A DNA stretch of 64,000 nucleotides from the NCBI RefSeq assembly GCF_900155915.1, contig NZ_FTPO01000004.1, positions 16,287-80,286 on the forward strand, written 5' to 3'. The notes beneath the pieces are model-generated. The model was not told where the DNA came from and made no database searches. It was given only the letters and a program-made list of their open reading frames with translations. Position numbers and translations under genes: made by a program. The DNA is from Microbacterium sp. RU33B. Its GTDB lineage: Bacteria; Actinomycetota; Actinomycetes; Actinomycetales; Microbacteriaceae. Of the stretch, positions 8,791 to 18,519 are shown one piece after another (the stretch's first letter is position 1; each line of letters starts with the position of its first letter).

Positions 8791-9849
8791 ATGACTTCCG
8801 CAGCCCCCGCCCTCTCCGTCCTCGATCTCGTCCCCGTCCGCGCCGGCCAGACCAGCAGCCAGGCGGTCGGCGCGTCGCTGAGCCTCGCGCAGCGGGCGGA
8901 TGAGCTGGGCCTGCGCCGGTACTGGTTCGCCGAGCACCACAACATGCCGGCCGTGGCCTCCACCACCCCGCCGATCCTGATCGCCGCGGCCGCGGGCCGC
9001 ACCACGCGAATCCGGGTCGGATCGGGCGGCGTCATGCTCCCCAACCACTCGCCCCTCGTCGTCGCCGAGCAGTTCGCGGCGCTGGAGGCGATCGCGCCCG
9101 GACGCATCGACCTGGGCATCGGGCGCGCGCCCGGCAGCGACCCCGTCATCACGCAGCTGCTGCGGATGTCGGGAACCACGAGCGACGTCGACCGCTTCCC
9201 CGACCACGTGCGCGACATCCGCGCGCTCGCCTCGCCCGAGGGAGCGACGCTGCGCTTCGCGTCGGGCGGCACGTACGACGTGCACGCGACCCCGGCGGCG
9301 ACGACCCAGCCCGAGGTCTGGCTGCTCGGTTCGAGCGACTACTCCGCCCAGCTCGCGGCCGCACACGGACTTCCGTACGTCTTCGCGAACCACTTCTCCG
9401 GCGAGGGCCTGGAGCGCGCGCTCGACCTCTACCGCGCGCAGTTCCAGCCGAGCGAGACGCATCCCGTGCCCGTCACGTTCCTCACCGCCAACGCCATCGC
9501 CGCCCCCACGCAGGAGGAGGCGGAGGAGCGCGCGATCCCGCAGCTGCGGATGATGGCCCGGCTGCGGCAGAACCGCCCACTGACCGCGCTCGAGACCGTC
9601 GAGCAGGCGCGGGCCGCGGCATCCGATTTCGACTCGCTCGGCGAGCAGATCATGGCCGGCAGTCGCGCGAAGTGGTTCGTGGGCACCGGCGCGTCGGTCG
9701 CATCCGAGCTGCGCGCGTTCGCGGCGCGCTGGGGCGTCGAGGAGGTCATGATCTCGCCGGTCGCGGGCGCCTACGACGCCGAGCCGATGGATGCCTCTCC
9801 CGGCCGCGTGCAGACGCTCGAGCTCGTCACAGCCGCTCTCGCCGCCTGA
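8791..9849 (+). CDS. LLM class flavin-dependent oxidoreductase (MsnO8-like)
   Basis: This is a luciferase-like monooxygenase of about 352 residues. The N-terminal LSVLDLVPVRAGQTSSQA, the RYWFAEHHNMPAVAS segment, GSGGVMLPNHSPLVVAEQF and DLGIGRAPGSDP are hallmarks of the MsnO8-type LLM family, which uses reduced FMN or F420. The natural substrate is unknown for most members. I take the ATG at 8791 because it places the conserved LSVLDL 7 residues from the N-terminus and has GGGG just upstream. An in-frame ATG at 8746, 7 bp after phrB, would add 15 unconserved residues. Convergent with the PPOX gene, with only 18 bp between stops. Confidence 0.86.
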   Translation: MTSAAPALSVLDLVPVRAGQTSSQAVGASLSLAQRADELGLRRYWFAEHHNMPAVASTTPPILIAAAAGRTTRIRVGSGGVMLPNHSPLVVAEQFAALEAIAPGRIDLGIGRAPGSDPVITQLLRMSGTTSDVDRFPDHVRDIRALASPEGATLRFASGGTYDVHATPAATTQPEVWLLGSSDYSAQLAAAHGLPYVFANHFSGEGLERALDLYRAQFQPSETHPVPVTFLTANAIAAPTQEEAEERAIPQLRMMARLRQNRPLTALETVEQARAAASDFDSLGEQIMAGSRAKWFVGTGASVASELRAFAARWGVEEVMISPVAGAYDAEPMDASPGRVQTLELVTAALAA

Positions 9850-9867
9850 TCCGCGCGTTCCGTCGGG

Positions 9868-10302
9868 CTACAGGCCGATGAGCCTGTGCGGGCGGAGCGC
9901 GATCACGAGGGAGAAGTCGTCGACGAGACGCTGCAGCGACCAGCCGAGCGCGTCGAGCCCCGCCGTGTACTTCGCGAGGTACTGCTCGCGCACCCGCTCC
10001 ATCCACACCGCCGTCGGCTCGGAGAGGAGCTCGGCGTCGCCCTGCAGCACGAGCCACTCCTCGCCGTCGGCGCTCGTCTCGAGCTGGAGCATGGCGCGCC
10101 GGTCGGCGCGGAGATTGCGCGCCTTGGCGGCGTGGGGCTGACTGAACGTGATGACGGCCTCGTCGTGCCACACGAACCACACCGGGACGGCGTGCGGGTA
10201 GCCGTCGCGCCCGTTCGTGCCGAGCCATCCGATCTCGCGATCGGCGAGGAGCTCGAGGGCGCGCGCGTGCCGCGGGTCGGACGCGTCGAGGCGGAACGTC
10301 AC
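9868..10302 (-). CDS. pyridoxamine 5'-phosphate oxidase-fold (PPOX) flavoprotein, Rv3369-like
   Basis: The 144-residue single-domain protein has the split-barrel pattern of PPOX proteins: [31 protein letters not shown], then [16 protein letters not shown] and a DAELL segment. Actinobacterial relatives bind FMN or F420. Precise function is not readable. The GTG at 10302 overlaps the pheA stop as GTGA, with GGAGGAG in the end of pheA serving as ribosome binding site. This coupling argues for cotranscription with pheA but gives no clear functional link. Confidence 0.85.
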   Translation of the reverse strand: MTFRLDASDPRHARALELLADREIGWLGTNGRDGYPHAVPVWFVWHDEAVITFSQPHAAKARNLRADRRAMLQLETSADGEEWLVLQGDAELLSEPTAVWMERVREQYLAKYTAGLDALGWSLQRLVDDFSLVIALRPHRLIGL

Positions 10303-11261
10303 GACTCCTCCGGCTCGCCCGAGATGAGCGCGCGCAGCCAATCGCGCGCCTCCACGAACACGTCGTCGGAGTACCGCTCCGGATACCGGACGACAGCGCG
10401 GTCGGCGCGCGGATACGAGCCGAGGAACACCACCTTGGGGCTGTAGCGGCGCAGCCCCATCAGCGCGTCGGCCATGCGCTCGTCGTGCACGTGGCCGTCG
10501 GCGTCGATCACGAAGCGGTAGCGACCGAGGGCGTCGCCGATGGGGCGGGAGGCGAGCAGCGACAGGTTGATGCCGCGGGTGGCGAACTGCTCGAGCATCT
10601 CGAGGAGGCCACCCGGGTGGTCGTCGGGGAGCTCGACGATGAGCGACGTCTTGTCGGCCCCGGTCGGAGGGGGCGACGCGACCGTGCGGCTCACGAGCAC
10701 GAAGCGCGTCACGGCGTTGTCGTTGTCGCCGATGTCCTCCGCCAAGAGCTCGACATCGTGGTGCTCGAGGATGCCGGGCGGCGAGATCGCGGCGTCGGCG
10801 TCGCTCGTGCCGTCGAGCAGGCCCACGGCGCTGGCGACGTTGCTCGCGGCGGGGACGTGCGCGTGCGCGGGGATGTGACGGGAGAGCCACTGCAGGCACT
10901 GCGCGTAGGCGACGGGGTGCGCGGCCACGAGCGAGACGTCGGCGAGCGTCGCCCCCGGTCGGCCGACGAGCACGAAGCGCACCGGAACGAGGTACTCCCC
11001 CACGATCCGCAGGCCGGGCACCGTCGCGAGGGCGTCCTGCGCGGTCGACACCCCGCCGTCGACGGAGTTCTCGATCGCGATCATCGCGGCATCCGATCGG
11101 CCCTCGACGACGTCCGCGAGCGCCTCGGCGACGTTGCGCACCGGCCGCCAGTCGTGGCCGCGGGCCTCGGGCACCTGCGCGAGCGCCGCTTCGGTGAAGG
11201 TTCCGGCCGGGCCCAGGTAGCTGTAGGTGCGGCGGACGGGGGCCTCGGGCTCGGGGATCAC
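10299..11261 (-). CDS. pheA: prephenate dehydratase
   Basis: This 320-residue enzyme converts prephenate to phenylpyruvate in phenylalanine biosynthesis. The catalytic PDT domain begins [15 protein letters not shown] and includes [20 protein letters not shown] and the later [13 protein letters not shown] with the conserved Thr-Arg-Phe. A C-terminal ACT domain ([43 protein letters not shown]) would bind phenylalanine for feedback inhibition. There is no fused chorismate mutase, as is usual in actinobacteria. Start is GTG at 11261, with a TAGGCT box 7 nt upstream. The tail beyond the ACT domain is about 40 residues longer than a minimal enzyme. It overlaps the PPOX gene downstream. Confidence 0.95.
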   Translation of the reverse strand: MIPEPEAPVRRTYSYLGPAGTFTEAALAQVPEARGHDWRPVRNVAEALADVVEGRSDAAMIAIENSVDGGVSTAQDALATVPGLRIVGEYLVPVRFVLVGRPGATLADVSLVAAHPVAYAQCLQWLSRHIPAHAHVPAASNVASAVGLLDGTSDADAAISPPGILEHHDVELLAEDIGDNDNAVTRFVLVSRTVASPPPTGADKTSLIVELPDDHPGGLLEMLEQFATRGINLSLLASRPIGDALGRYRFVIDADGHVHDERMADALMGLRRYSPKVVFLGSYPRADRAVVRYPERYSDDVFVEARDWLRALISGEPEES

Positions 11262-11348
11262 GCGGATCAGCCTAGCCCTCGGCTTCCGGCGCCCGCCGAT
11301 CGTGACGGGACGCGTGCGCCGGATGCCCGGACGGGGCAGACTGAACGC

Positions 11349-12992
11349 ATGAGCCGCGCAGGACAGCCCGCCGAAGCATCCGACCTGATCGACGTCGATG
11401 ACCTCATCGCCGCCTACTACGACCGAAAGCCCGACGCGGGCGCGCCCGAGCAGCGGGTCGCGTTCGGCACGAGCGGCCATCGCGGATCGTCGCTGTCGAC
11501 GAGCTTCAACGAGGACCACATCCTCGCCACGACGCAGGCGATCGTGGACTACCGCGCCGCAGAGGGCATCGCAGGGCCCCTCTTCCTCGGTCGCGACACG
11601 CACGGCTTGTCGCTGCCCGCGGAGCGCAGCGCCATCGAGGTGCTGGTCGCGAACGGCATCGATGTGCGCATCGACGCGCGGGACTCCTGGGTGCCCACAC
11701 CGGCGCTGAGCCACGCGATCCTCGCGTACAACAAGGGTCGGGCGCTCGATGACCCGGGCCGCGCGGACGGCATCGTCGTGACGCCCAGCCACAACCCGCC
11801 GCGCGACGGCGGCTTCAAGTACAACCCGCCGAACGGCGGGCCCGCCGACACCGACGCCACCGGGTGGATCGCCGACCGCGCCAATGCCCTCATCGCCGCG
11901 GGGCTCGAGGGCGTCTCGCGCGTGCGCTTCGCCGACCTCGACGGCGACACGGTGGGCGAGTACGACTTCCGCGAGCACTATGTCGCCGACCTCGCGAACA
12001 TCATCGACGTCGAGGCGATCGCGAAGGCGGGCGTGCGCATCGGCGCCGACCCGCTGGGCGGGGCATCCGTGGAGTACTGGGCCCTCATCGCCGAGCGGTA
12101 CGGCCTGCAGCTGACCGTCGTCAACCCGGACGTCGACCCGACGTGGAAGTTCATGACGCTCGACTGGGACGAGAAGATCCGGATGGATCCGTCGTCGCCC
12201 TCCGCGATGGCGTCGCTCGTCGCGCGCCGCCACGACTACGACCTGCTCACGGGCAACGACGCCGACGCCGACCGGCACGGCATCGTGACGCCCGATGCGG
12301 GCCTCATGAACCCGAACCACTACCTCGCCGTCGCGATCGACTACCTGTACTCGCACCGCCCGGACTGGCCCGCCGATGCCGCCGTCGGCAAGACGCTCGT
12401 GTCGTCGATGATCATCGACAAGGTCACGGCGGCGCTCGGCCGACGCCTCTACGAAGTGCCGGTCGGCTTCAAGTGGTTCGTGCCGGGGCTGCTCGACGGG
12501 TCGATCGCCTTCGGCGGCGAGGAGTCGGCCGGCGCGTCGTTCCTGCGCTTCGACGGCTCGGTGTGGACCACCGACAAGGACGGCATCCTGCTGTGCCTGC
12601 TCGCCGCCGAGATCCTCGCCGTCACGGGCAAGACGCCGTCGCAGCGCTATGCCGAGCTCGAGGCCGAGTACGGCTCATCGGCCTACCAGCGCGTCGACGC
12701 TCCGGCCACGCCGGCGCAGAAGGCCGCGCTGGGCAAGCTGTCGCCGGATGCCGTGACCGCCACCGAGCTCGCCGGAGAGCCCATCACCGGCAAGCTCTCG
12801 CACGCACCCGGCAACGGCGCGGCGATCGGCGGGCTCAAGGTGCAGACCGAGCACGCGTGGTTCGCCGCGCGCCCCTCGGGCACGGAAGACGTCTACAAGC
12901 TCTACGGCGAGTCGCTGCGCGGCGAGGAGCACCTGCGCGAAGTGCAGGAGGAGGCGCGCGCGGTCGTGTCGGAGGCGCTCGGGGGCGCGTGA
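11349..12992 (+). CDS. pgm: phosphoglucomutase (alpha-D-glucose phosphate-specific)
   Basis: The 547-residue protein interconverts glucose 1-phosphate and glucose 6-phosphate. The phosphoserine loop is TPSHNPP at 145-151 with S147 as phosphate carrier. The metal loop is DADADRHG near residue 305, the sugar-binding loop is [10 protein letters not shown], and the phosphate-binding loop is [10 protein letters not shown] near the C-terminus. Length and N-terminal [12 protein letters not shown] fit the Pgm subfamily rather than phosphomannomutases. It would link the galactose pathway products at 24-27 kb to glycolysis. A CAGACT box sits 6 nt before the ATG. Divergent from pheA and convergent with the glycerate kinase gene. 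Confidence 0.95.
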   Translation: MSRAGQPAEASDLIDVDDLIAAYYDRKPDAGAPEQRVAFGTSGHRGSSLSTSFNEDHILATTQAIVDYRAAEGIAGPLFLGRDTHGLSLPAERSAIEVLVANGIDVRIDARDSWVPTPALSHAILAYNKGRALDDPGRADGIVVTPSHNPPRDGGFKYNPPNGGPADTDATGWIADRANALIAAGLEGVSRVRFADLDGDTVGEYDFREHYVADLANIIDVEAIAKAGVRIGADPLGGASVEYWALIAERYGLQLTVVNPDVDPTWKFMTLDWDEKIRMDPSSPSAMASLVARRHDYDLLTGNDADADRHGIVTPDAGLMNPNHYLAVAIDYLYSHRPDWPADAAVGKTLVSSMIIDKVTAALGRRLYEVPVGFKWFVPGLLDGSIAFGGEESAGASFLRFDGSVWTTDKDGILLCLLAAEILAVTGKTPSQRYAELEAEYGSSAYQRVDAPATPAQKAALGKLSPDAVTATELAGEPITGKLSHAPGNGAAIGGLKVQTEHAWFAARPSGTEDVYKLYGESLRGEEHLREVQEEARAVVSEALGGA

Positions 12993-13053
12993 CCCCGTCC
13001 TCCGGCGGGCGGCGGCGTCGAGAACCGTAGGAGTTTCGGCGTCCGACTGGCCG

Positions 13054-13075
13054 CACGCCGGCCTACGCCGGCGTG
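13054..13075. terminator. hairpin between convergent pgm and glycerate kinase genes
   Basis: A perfect 9-bp stem (CACGCCGGC / GCCGGCGTG) with a CTAC loop lies in the 112-bp gap between the two convergent stops. It has no long T run, as is common in GC-rich actinobacteria. A bidirectional terminator is the likely role. Confidence 0.5.
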
Positions 13076-13104
13076 TCTCCTCCATCGTCGACGGCGGCGC
13101 GGCC

Positions 13105-14217
13105 CTATAGGGAGCGGGCGAGGTGCTCGCCCGCTGCGCGCAGCCAGCGGGCGGGATCGGCGAGCGCGGACTCCGCGGAGCCTGCGAGATCGGTGAGCGA
13201 GACGGATGCCGCGAACGCCGAGGTGTCGGCATCCGCCGCGATCCGCCCGGCGACGAGCGCCACCCGGACGCCCGTCGCCGCGGCGAGTGCGGCGACGTGG
13301 GCCGGCGCCTTGCCTGCGGCGGACTGCCCGTCGAACGAGCCCTCGCCCGTGACGACGACGGATGCCGTGGCCACCGCGTGCGGCAGCCCGATCAGCTCGG
13401 CGACCTCGGCCGAGCCGGGGACGAGTCGCGCACCCCACGCCAGCAGCGCGAAGCCGGTTCCGCCTGCCGCACCCGCGCCCGGCGTCGACGGGTCCGCTCC
13501 CCCGAGCAGCGCCGCCAGCCGGGCGAGGCCAGCATCCACCGCCGCGATGTCGGCGGGCTCGAGACCCTTCTGCGGGCCGAAGACGGCGGCCGCGCCGCCG
13601 GGTCCGAGGAGCGGGTGGGTGACATCGCTCAGCACGAGCGCTCCCCCGGCGGGCACCGGACGAAGCTGCGAGAGATCGATCGAGGCGATGTCGGCCAGGC
13701 CTTCGGCGCCGGACGCGACCGGGCGGCCGTCGGCATCGGCGAACCGCGCACCGAGCGCGGTGAGAAGACCGACGCCCCCGTCGGTCGAGGCGCTCGATCC
13801 GATGCCGAGCACGAGCCGCGAGACGCCGTGGTCGAGCGCGGCCGCGACGGCCTCGCCGAAGCCCCGCGTCTGGGCGGTCCACGGCAGCCGCCGATCGCCG
13901 AGGAGCTCGATGCCCGACGTGGAGGCGAGCTCCACCACGGCGGTGCCGGCGGGGGCGTCGGGTGTCGGCGGGAGCAGCAGCCACGCGGCATCCGTCGACG
14001 CATCGTCCGGTCCGGTGACCGTCACGGGCATTCGCTGCGAACCCGGAACGGCCGCGGCGAACGCATCGAGCGTCCCCTCCCCGCCGTCCGCCATCGGACG
14101 CAGCACGACATCGTCGTCCGGGCGCACCGACGCCCAGCCGGAAGCGAGCGCCGCCGCCGCGTCGGCGGCGGAGATCGAGCCCTTCAAGCTGTCGGGAGCG
14201 AAGACGACGGACGACAT
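13105..14217 (-). CDS. glycerate kinase (GlxK/GarK type)
   Basis: This 370-residue protein starts SSVVFAPDSLKGSISAADAAAALASG and contains PMADGGEGTLDAF, GIGSSASTDGGVG and VVTGEGSFDGQSAAGKAP, the defining motifs of class II-fold glycerate kinases (Pfam Gly_kinase). It phosphorylates D-glycerate with ATP to 2- or 3-phosphoglycerate. The ATG at 14217 begins 14 bp after the arabinofuranosidase stop, with GAGG upstream, so the two form an operon. D-glycerate arises from aldarate breakdown via tartronate semialdehyde. The nearby uronate operon appears to use the other branch, through ketoglutarate semialdehyde, so the metabolic link is uncertain. Confidence 0.92.
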   Translation of the reverse strand: MSSVVFAPDSLKGSISAADAAAALASGWASVRPDDDVVLRPMADGGEGTLDAFAAAVPGSQRMPVTVTGPDDASTDAAWLLLPPTPDAPAGTAVVELASTSGIELLGDRRLPWTAQTRGFGEAVAAALDHGVSRLVLGIGSSASTDGGVGLLTALGARFADADGRPVASGAEGLADIASIDLSQLRPVPAGGALVLSDVTHPLLGPGGAAAVFGPQKGLEPADIAAVDAGLARLAALLGGADPSTPGAGAAGGTGFALLAWGARLVPGSAEVAELIGLPHAVATASVVVTGEGSFDGQSAAGKAPAHVAALAAATGVRVALVAGRIAADADTSAFAASVSLTDLAGSAESALADPARWLRAAGEHLARSL

Positions 14218-14231
14218 GGCGCCTCGCGGAT

Positions 14232-15755
14232 TCACGTGAGGCGGACGGCGGCCCACGACACCACGGGCAGCGTGAAGGAGAGCACGGATGCCGCGACCCC
14301 GGCGTCGTCGATCGGGGCCGCGCCGACCCTCTCGGGGTCGTCGAGGGTGTTGGCGGCGTACCTGTCCTCGTCGTGGATGAGGTGCGTCTCCGCGAGCGCG
14401 GGTTCGTGCCCGAGGGCCGCAGCCAGAGCGGAGAGGTCGAGGCGGAGGGAGGCGGATTCGGTCGTCGACCTGTTCACCACGAAGAGGCTCGCCCCGTCGT
14501 CGTCGATCGTGGCCACGGCGTTGACGGTCGCCACGTCGCCGAACCGCTCGCTCGGGAACGTGCCCGCCGCGATCGGCACCTCGACGACGCGCTCCGCGGC
14601 GAGGCGGGAGGTCAGCGCGAACGGGAAGAACGTCGTCTGCCGCCAGGCCGGGCCGCCGGGCTCGGTCATGATCGGCGCGATGACGTTCACGAGCTGAGCG
14701 AGGGAGGCCGAGCGAACGCGGTCCGCGTGCTGCAGCAGGGTGATCAGCAGATCGCCGACGACGACGGCATCCAGCACGTTGTACCGGTCTTCGAGCTGGC
14801 GCGGCGCCACCGGCCACTCGTCGGGTCGGTACGAGACCGACTGCTCGGCCCACCTGTCCATGTACCAGACGTTCCACTCGTCGAACGAGACCATGATGCG
14901 CTTGTCGATCTTGCGGACCGCGGCGACGTGGTCGGCCGTGGCCACGACGCTCTCGATGAAGCGCGCCATGTCGACGCCGGATGCCAGGAACTCCTGCGCG
15001 TCGCCGTCGGTCTCCTGGTAGTAGGCGTGGCACGAGATGAAGTCGACGTCGTCGAACGTGTGCTCGAGGACGGTGCGCTCCCAGGCGCCGAACGTGGGCA
15101 TCGTGCGACCGGAGGATCCGCACGCGACGAGCTCGATCGACGGATCGAGCTGGCGCATCCCCTTGGCGGTGCGCGAGGCCAGCTTGCCGTAGTCGTCGGC
15201 ATCGCGGTGCCCGAGCTGCCACGGGCCGTCCATCTCGTTGCCCAGACACCACATCCTGACGCCGAACGGCCGGGCGCGACCGTTCGCCGCGCGTTCGCGC
15301 GTCCGCGCCGTGTCGACGGACGTGTTCACGTACTCGAGCAGGTCGAGCGCTTCGGCAGTGTCGCGCGTGCCGAGGTTGACGGCGAGCATCAGCTCCGAAC
15401 CGACCTTGTCGAGCCAGTCCTGGAACTCGTGCAGGCCGACCTGGTTGGTCTCGGTCGCGTGCCACGCGAGGTCGAGCCGCCGCGGGCGCTGGTCGCGTGG
15501 ACCGATGCCGTCCTCCCAGCGGTAGCCCGAGACGAAGTTGCCGCCCGGATAGCGGATCGTGCTGACCCCGAGCTCGCGCACGAGGTCGATCACGTCGGTG
15601 CGGAACCCGTCGGCGTCCGCTGACGGGTGGGTGGGCTCGTGGATGCCGTCGTAGATGTGGCGGCCCAAGTGCTCGACGAAGCCGCCGAACAGTCGCCGAC
15701 CGAGGTCGGCGATCTCCCGCCGGGGGTCGAGCGATCCGGTGGCATCGATCGTCAC
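14232..15755 (-). CDS. GH51 alpha-L-arabinofuranosidase
   Basis: The 507-residue enzyme removes terminal alpha-L-arabinofuranosyl residues from arabinan, arabinoxylan or arabinogalactan oligosaccharides. The (beta/alpha)8 domain includes FGGFVEHLGRHIYDGI and IRYPGGNFVSGYRWEDGIGP. The acid/base glutamate is E174 in CLGNEMDGPWQ and the nucleophile is E293 in SFDEWNVWY. A C-terminal beta-sandwich ends in SWAAVRLT. No signal peptide is present, so it works inside the cell. The GTG at 15755 was chosen because it directly precedes the conserved N-terminal strand; the frame stays open upstream without family similarity. It is divergent from the LacI regulator with 257 bp between. Confidence 0.93.
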   Translation of the reverse strand: MTIDATGSLDPRREIADLGRRLFGGFVEHLGRHIYDGIHEPTHPSADADGFRTDVIDLVRELGVSTIRYPGGNFVSGYRWEDGIGPRDQRPRRLDLAWHATETNQVGLHEFQDWLDKVGSELMLAVNLGTRDTAEALDLLEYVNTSVDTARTRERAANGRARPFGVRMWCLGNEMDGPWQLGHRDADDYGKLASRTAKGMRQLDPSIELVACGSSGRTMPTFGAWERTVLEHTFDDVDFISCHAYYQETDGDAQEFLASGVDMARFIESVVATADHVAAVRKIDKRIMVSFDEWNVWYMDRWAEQSVSYRPDEWPVAPRQLEDRYNVLDAVVVGDLLITLLQHADRVRSASLAQLVNVIAPIMTEPGGPAWRQTTFFPFALTSRLAAERVVEVPIAAGTFPSERFGDVATVNAVATIDDDGASLFVVNRSTTESASLRLDLSALAAALGHEPALAETHLIHDEDRYAANTLDDPERVGAAPIDDAGVAASVLSFTLPVVSWAAVRLT

Positions 15756-16012
15756 GAGGCATCCTGACTGCGCGCACGGCGGCGACGCGTGGGCACGGCG
15801 GCGACGACGAGAGCCGCGCTGCCGATGGTGTGGACGAACGGCGGACGGGGCATCCGTTGCGACGAGCGCGAAGCCGGCCGCCGCGAGGGAGTGCTCCGCG
15901 CCGAAGGGGTCGTGTGCGACCATACCGCGTGCCGCATCCGCGCCGCCTCCCCGCTCCCGAGCCCTCCTCCTAGGATGTCCGAGACGGACGAGCGACGGCA
16001 GGGGCAGCACAC

Positions 16013-16993
16013 ATGGCGAAGATCACCGACGTCGCCGCCCGCGCCGGGGTGTCGCTGTCCACGGTGTCGCGCGTGATGAACGGCAACCCGACCGTGGATC
16101 CCGTCCTCGCCGAGCGCGTGCGCGCCGCGGCCCTGGAGCTCGGCTACACGGCGAACCCGCTCGCCCGCAGTCTCGTGCTCGGCCGCACACAGACCGTCGC
16201 CGTCGTCATCCCCGACCTCGGCAACCCGACGTTCCAGGCGATTTTGCGCGGACTGAGCCGCGCCGCCGCCGACGACGGGTACCACGTGCTCATCGCGGAC
16301 TCCGCCGAGCAGGTCGACGAGGAGCGCGTGCTCGCCGTCGCGACCCGGCGCCGCACCGACGGCGTCATCCTGTGCGCGCCGCGCCTGGACCAGGCATCCC
16401 TCGATGTCCTCCTCCCCGAGCTCGCGCCGGTCGTGGTGGTCAACCGCGCCGCCCAGGACTCGGCACCCGTCGTGGCGGCGGACTACCGGACGGCGCTCGG
16501 GGAGCTCGTCGAGCACCTGTACGGCCTCGGGCACCGGCGCGTGGCCTACCTCGCCGGCGTGCCCCGGAGCGCGTCGAACGCGGCCCGTCTCGCCGCTCTC
16601 GCCGACGCGCGGGCCGCGCATCCCGATCTGGAGATCGCCGAGCTGCCCTCCGGCGTCGACTTCGACAGCGGTGCGGCGGCGGCCGATGCCGTGTGCGCCA
16701 GCGGGGCGACCGCCGTGCTCGCCTTCAACGACCTCGTCGCCATGGGTCTGCTGTCGGCGCTGACCGATCGCGGCATCCGCGTGCCGGCCGACATCTCCGT
16801 CGCGGGCTTCGACGACATCCCGTTCGCGCGGTACACCTCCCCGCCGCTCACCACCGCCGCCGTGCCCGCGGCCGAGCTCGGTGCGCAGGCGTGGGCGGCG
16901 ATGCATGCACTGCTCACCGGGGCCGAGTCCGTGCCGTTCGTCGCGCTGCGACCGCAGACGATCCTTCGCGGAAGCACCGCCGCCGCACCCTGA
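16013..16993 (+). CDS. LacI family transcriptional regulator
   Basis: The 326-residue protein has the LacI helix-turn-helix at residues 5-28 (TDVAARAGVSLSTVSRVMNG), the hinge helix NPLARSLVLGRTQT, and a periplasmic-binding-protein-like effector domain ending in SVAGFDDIPFARYTSPPLTT. LacI regulators bind short palindromes and release them on binding a sugar. It is divergent from arabinofuranosidase-glycerate kinase, and 188 bp upstream of the uronate operon whose promoter holds a 20-bp palindrome with the LacI-type AACGTT core. It is the best candidate to bind that site; control of the arabinofuranosidase operon as well is possible. I see no matching palindrome in the 15756-16012 gap. Confidence 0.92.
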   Translation: MAKITDVAARAGVSLSTVSRVMNGNPTVDPVLAERVRAAALELGYTANPLARSLVLGRTQTVAVVIPDLGNPTFQAILRGLSRAAADDGYHVLIADSAEQVDEERVLAVATRRRTDGVILCAPRLDQASLDVLLPELAPVVVVNRAAQDSAPVVAADYRTALGELVEHLYGLGHRRVAYLAGVPRSASNAARLAALADARAAHPDLEIAELPSGVDFDSGAAAADAVCASGATAVLAFNDLVAMGLLSALTDRGIRVPADISVAGFDDIPFARYTSPPLTTAAVPAAELGAQAWAAMHALLTGAESVPFVALRPQTILRGSTAAAP

Positions 16994-17147
16994 GCCGGGT
17001 CGCATCGCCGGGCCTCCACCACGCCTCCGCCGGCCCGCCTGGATCGGAGAAAAGGGCTCGCTCGGACCCGCTGAAGCCAGGCATCCGAATGGGGACATAT
17101 CTCCGATTCAACCCGGCCGTCCTCTCACCCGAGCCGCGTGCTACCCT

Positions 17148-17167
17148 CTCAGAAAACGTTTCCTGAG
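17148..17167. promoter_or_regulatory. 20-bp LacI-type operator upstream of the uronate operon
   Basis: CTCAGAAAACGTTTCCTGAG is a palindrome with a single mismatched pair (position 6 against 15) around a CG centre, the classic LacI/GalR half-site geometry. A TACCCT -10-like box abuts it at 17142-17147, which puts the likely transcription start inside the operator, so a bound repressor would block initiation. A GGAGGG ribosome site follows and the first gene starts at 17182. Confidence 0.8.
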
Positions 17168-17181
17168 CGGAGGGCCCGACG

Positions 17182-18519
17182 ATGAGCCGCACGCGCTACG
17201 CGCTCGTGGGAGCAGGCTCGCGTGCGCAGATGTACGTCTCCGCGCTCACCGGCCCGCACGCCGACCGCGCCGCCCTCGTCGCGATGTGCGAGCCCAATCC
17301 GACGCGGGCGCAGGTCCACGCCGATGCGATCGCCGAGCGGGGATTCGCCCCGCCGAGCAGGTGGCAACCGGACCAGCTCGAGGACATGATCCGCACAGAG
17401 CGGGTCGACCGCGTGGTGATCTGCGCACGCGACGACCTCCACGCCGAGCTCATCGTGCGGTCGCTGGATGCCGGAGCCGATGTCGTCGTCGAGAAGCCCC
17501 TCACGATCGACGCCCCGAGCGCCGCCGCCATCGAAGCCGCGGTGGAGCGCACCGGGCACGACGTCGTCCTGACCTTCAACTACCGCTACTCGCCGCGCAA
17601 CAGTGCTCTACGTCACATCATCCAGGACGGCCTGATCGGGCAGGTCACCTCGATCGACTTCTCCTGGATGCTCGACACCTCGCACGGCGCGGACTACTTC
17701 CGTCGTTGGCACCGTGAGAAGAAGAACTCCGGCGGACTGCTCGTCCACAAGTCAAGCCACCACTTCGACCTCGTGAACTGGTGGATCCGCCAGACGCCTC
17801 GACGCGTCTTCGCGTCGGGCGGGCTTCGGTTCTACGGCGCCGACAACGCCGCCGCGCGCGGCCTCGGCGACCGCCCCGCCCGCGGGACGCACGACGGCGA
17901 TCACGACCCGTTCGAGCTCGATCTGCGCCACGACCCCTCCCTCTCGGCGCTGTACCTCGACGCAGAGCAGCATGACGGCTACCTGCGCGACCTCGACGTG
18001 TTCGGCGACGGCATCACGATCGAAGACAACCTCGCCCTCGTCGTGGACTACTCCGGCGGCGCGACGCTGAGCTACTCCCTCAACGCCCACGCCCCGTGGG
18101 AGGGGTACCGCGTCGCGGTGAACGGCACGCTCGGTCGGGTCGAACTCGACGTGGTCGAGCGCGGCGCCGTTCTGGAGGGCGAAGGCCTGCATCCGGTGCT
18201 CGATCCGAGCGCGGTCGACGGGCGCACCGCCGCCTCCCTGCGTCCCGAGGGCGAGCGCCTCCTGCTGCAGCGCCACTGGGAGGAGCCGCTCGAGATCCCC
18301 ATCGACGCGGGCGCCGGAGGTCACGGCGGCGGCGACGCCCTCCTCCTTGCGGATGTCTTCGTCGGCCCGGGCGAGGATCCGCTCGGCCGCCCCGCGACGT
18401 GGCGCGACGGCATCCGGTCGATCGCCGTCGGCATCGCCGGCAACCGCTCGCTCGAGACCGGCCTGCCGGTGCGCACGGCCGACCTCGGCATCCCGCTGCT
18501 CGCTCGGGACGACGCATGA
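17182..18519 (+). CDS. Gfo/Idh/MocA family oxidoreductase
   Basis: The 445-residue protein has an N-terminal NAD(P)-binding Rossmann fold (RYALVGAGSRAQMYVSAL) and the conserved EKPLTID lysine-proline motif. Its C-terminal half has the GFO/IDH barrel with FNYRYSPRNSALRH and HKSSHHFDLVNWW, where the histidines are candidate catalytic residues. Such enzymes oxidise or reduce sugar hydroxyls or open glycosidic bonds via NAD-dependent redox steps. It is the first gene after the palindromic operator and overlaps the next gene (ATGA at 18516). Its exact place in the uronate pathway is unclear: it may bring modified or glycosylated uronates into the pathway. It has an insertion around residues 225-255 (GLGDRPARG, THDGDHDPFELD) that is longer than in small family members. 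Confidence 0.85.
   Translation: MSRTRYALVGAGSRAQMYVSALTGPHADRAALVAMCEPNPTRAQVHADAIAERGFAPPSRWQPDQLEDMIRTERVDRVVICARDDLHAELIVRSLDAGADVVVEKPLTIDAPSAAAIEAAVERTGHDVVLTFNYRYSPRNSALRHIIQDGLIGQVTSIDFSWMLDTSHGADYFRRWHREKKNSGGLLVHKSSHHFDLVNWWIRQTPRRVFASGGLRFYGADNAAARGLGDRPARGTHDGDHDPFELDLRHDPSLSALYLDAEQHDGYLRDLDVFGDGITIEDNLALVVDYSGGATLSYSLNAHAPWEGYRVAVNGTLGRVELDVVERGAVLEGEGLHPVLDPSAVDGRTAASLRPEGERLLLQRHWEEPLEIPIDAGAGGHGGGDALLLADVFVGPGEDPLGRPATWRDGIRSIAVGIAGNRSLETGLPVRTADLGIPLLARDDA

Noticed and set aside
13023..13232. Small ORFs in the pgm-glycerate kinase gap
   Set aside because: They overlap the ends of both genes in other frames and contain only Arg/Pro/Ser-rich translation; a hairpin explains the gap better.
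15756..16012. LacI operator in the arabinofuranosidase-LacI gap
   Set aside because: Only a weak GTCG-N4-CGAC is present, unlike the 20-bp palindrome at 17148. Not strong enough to call.
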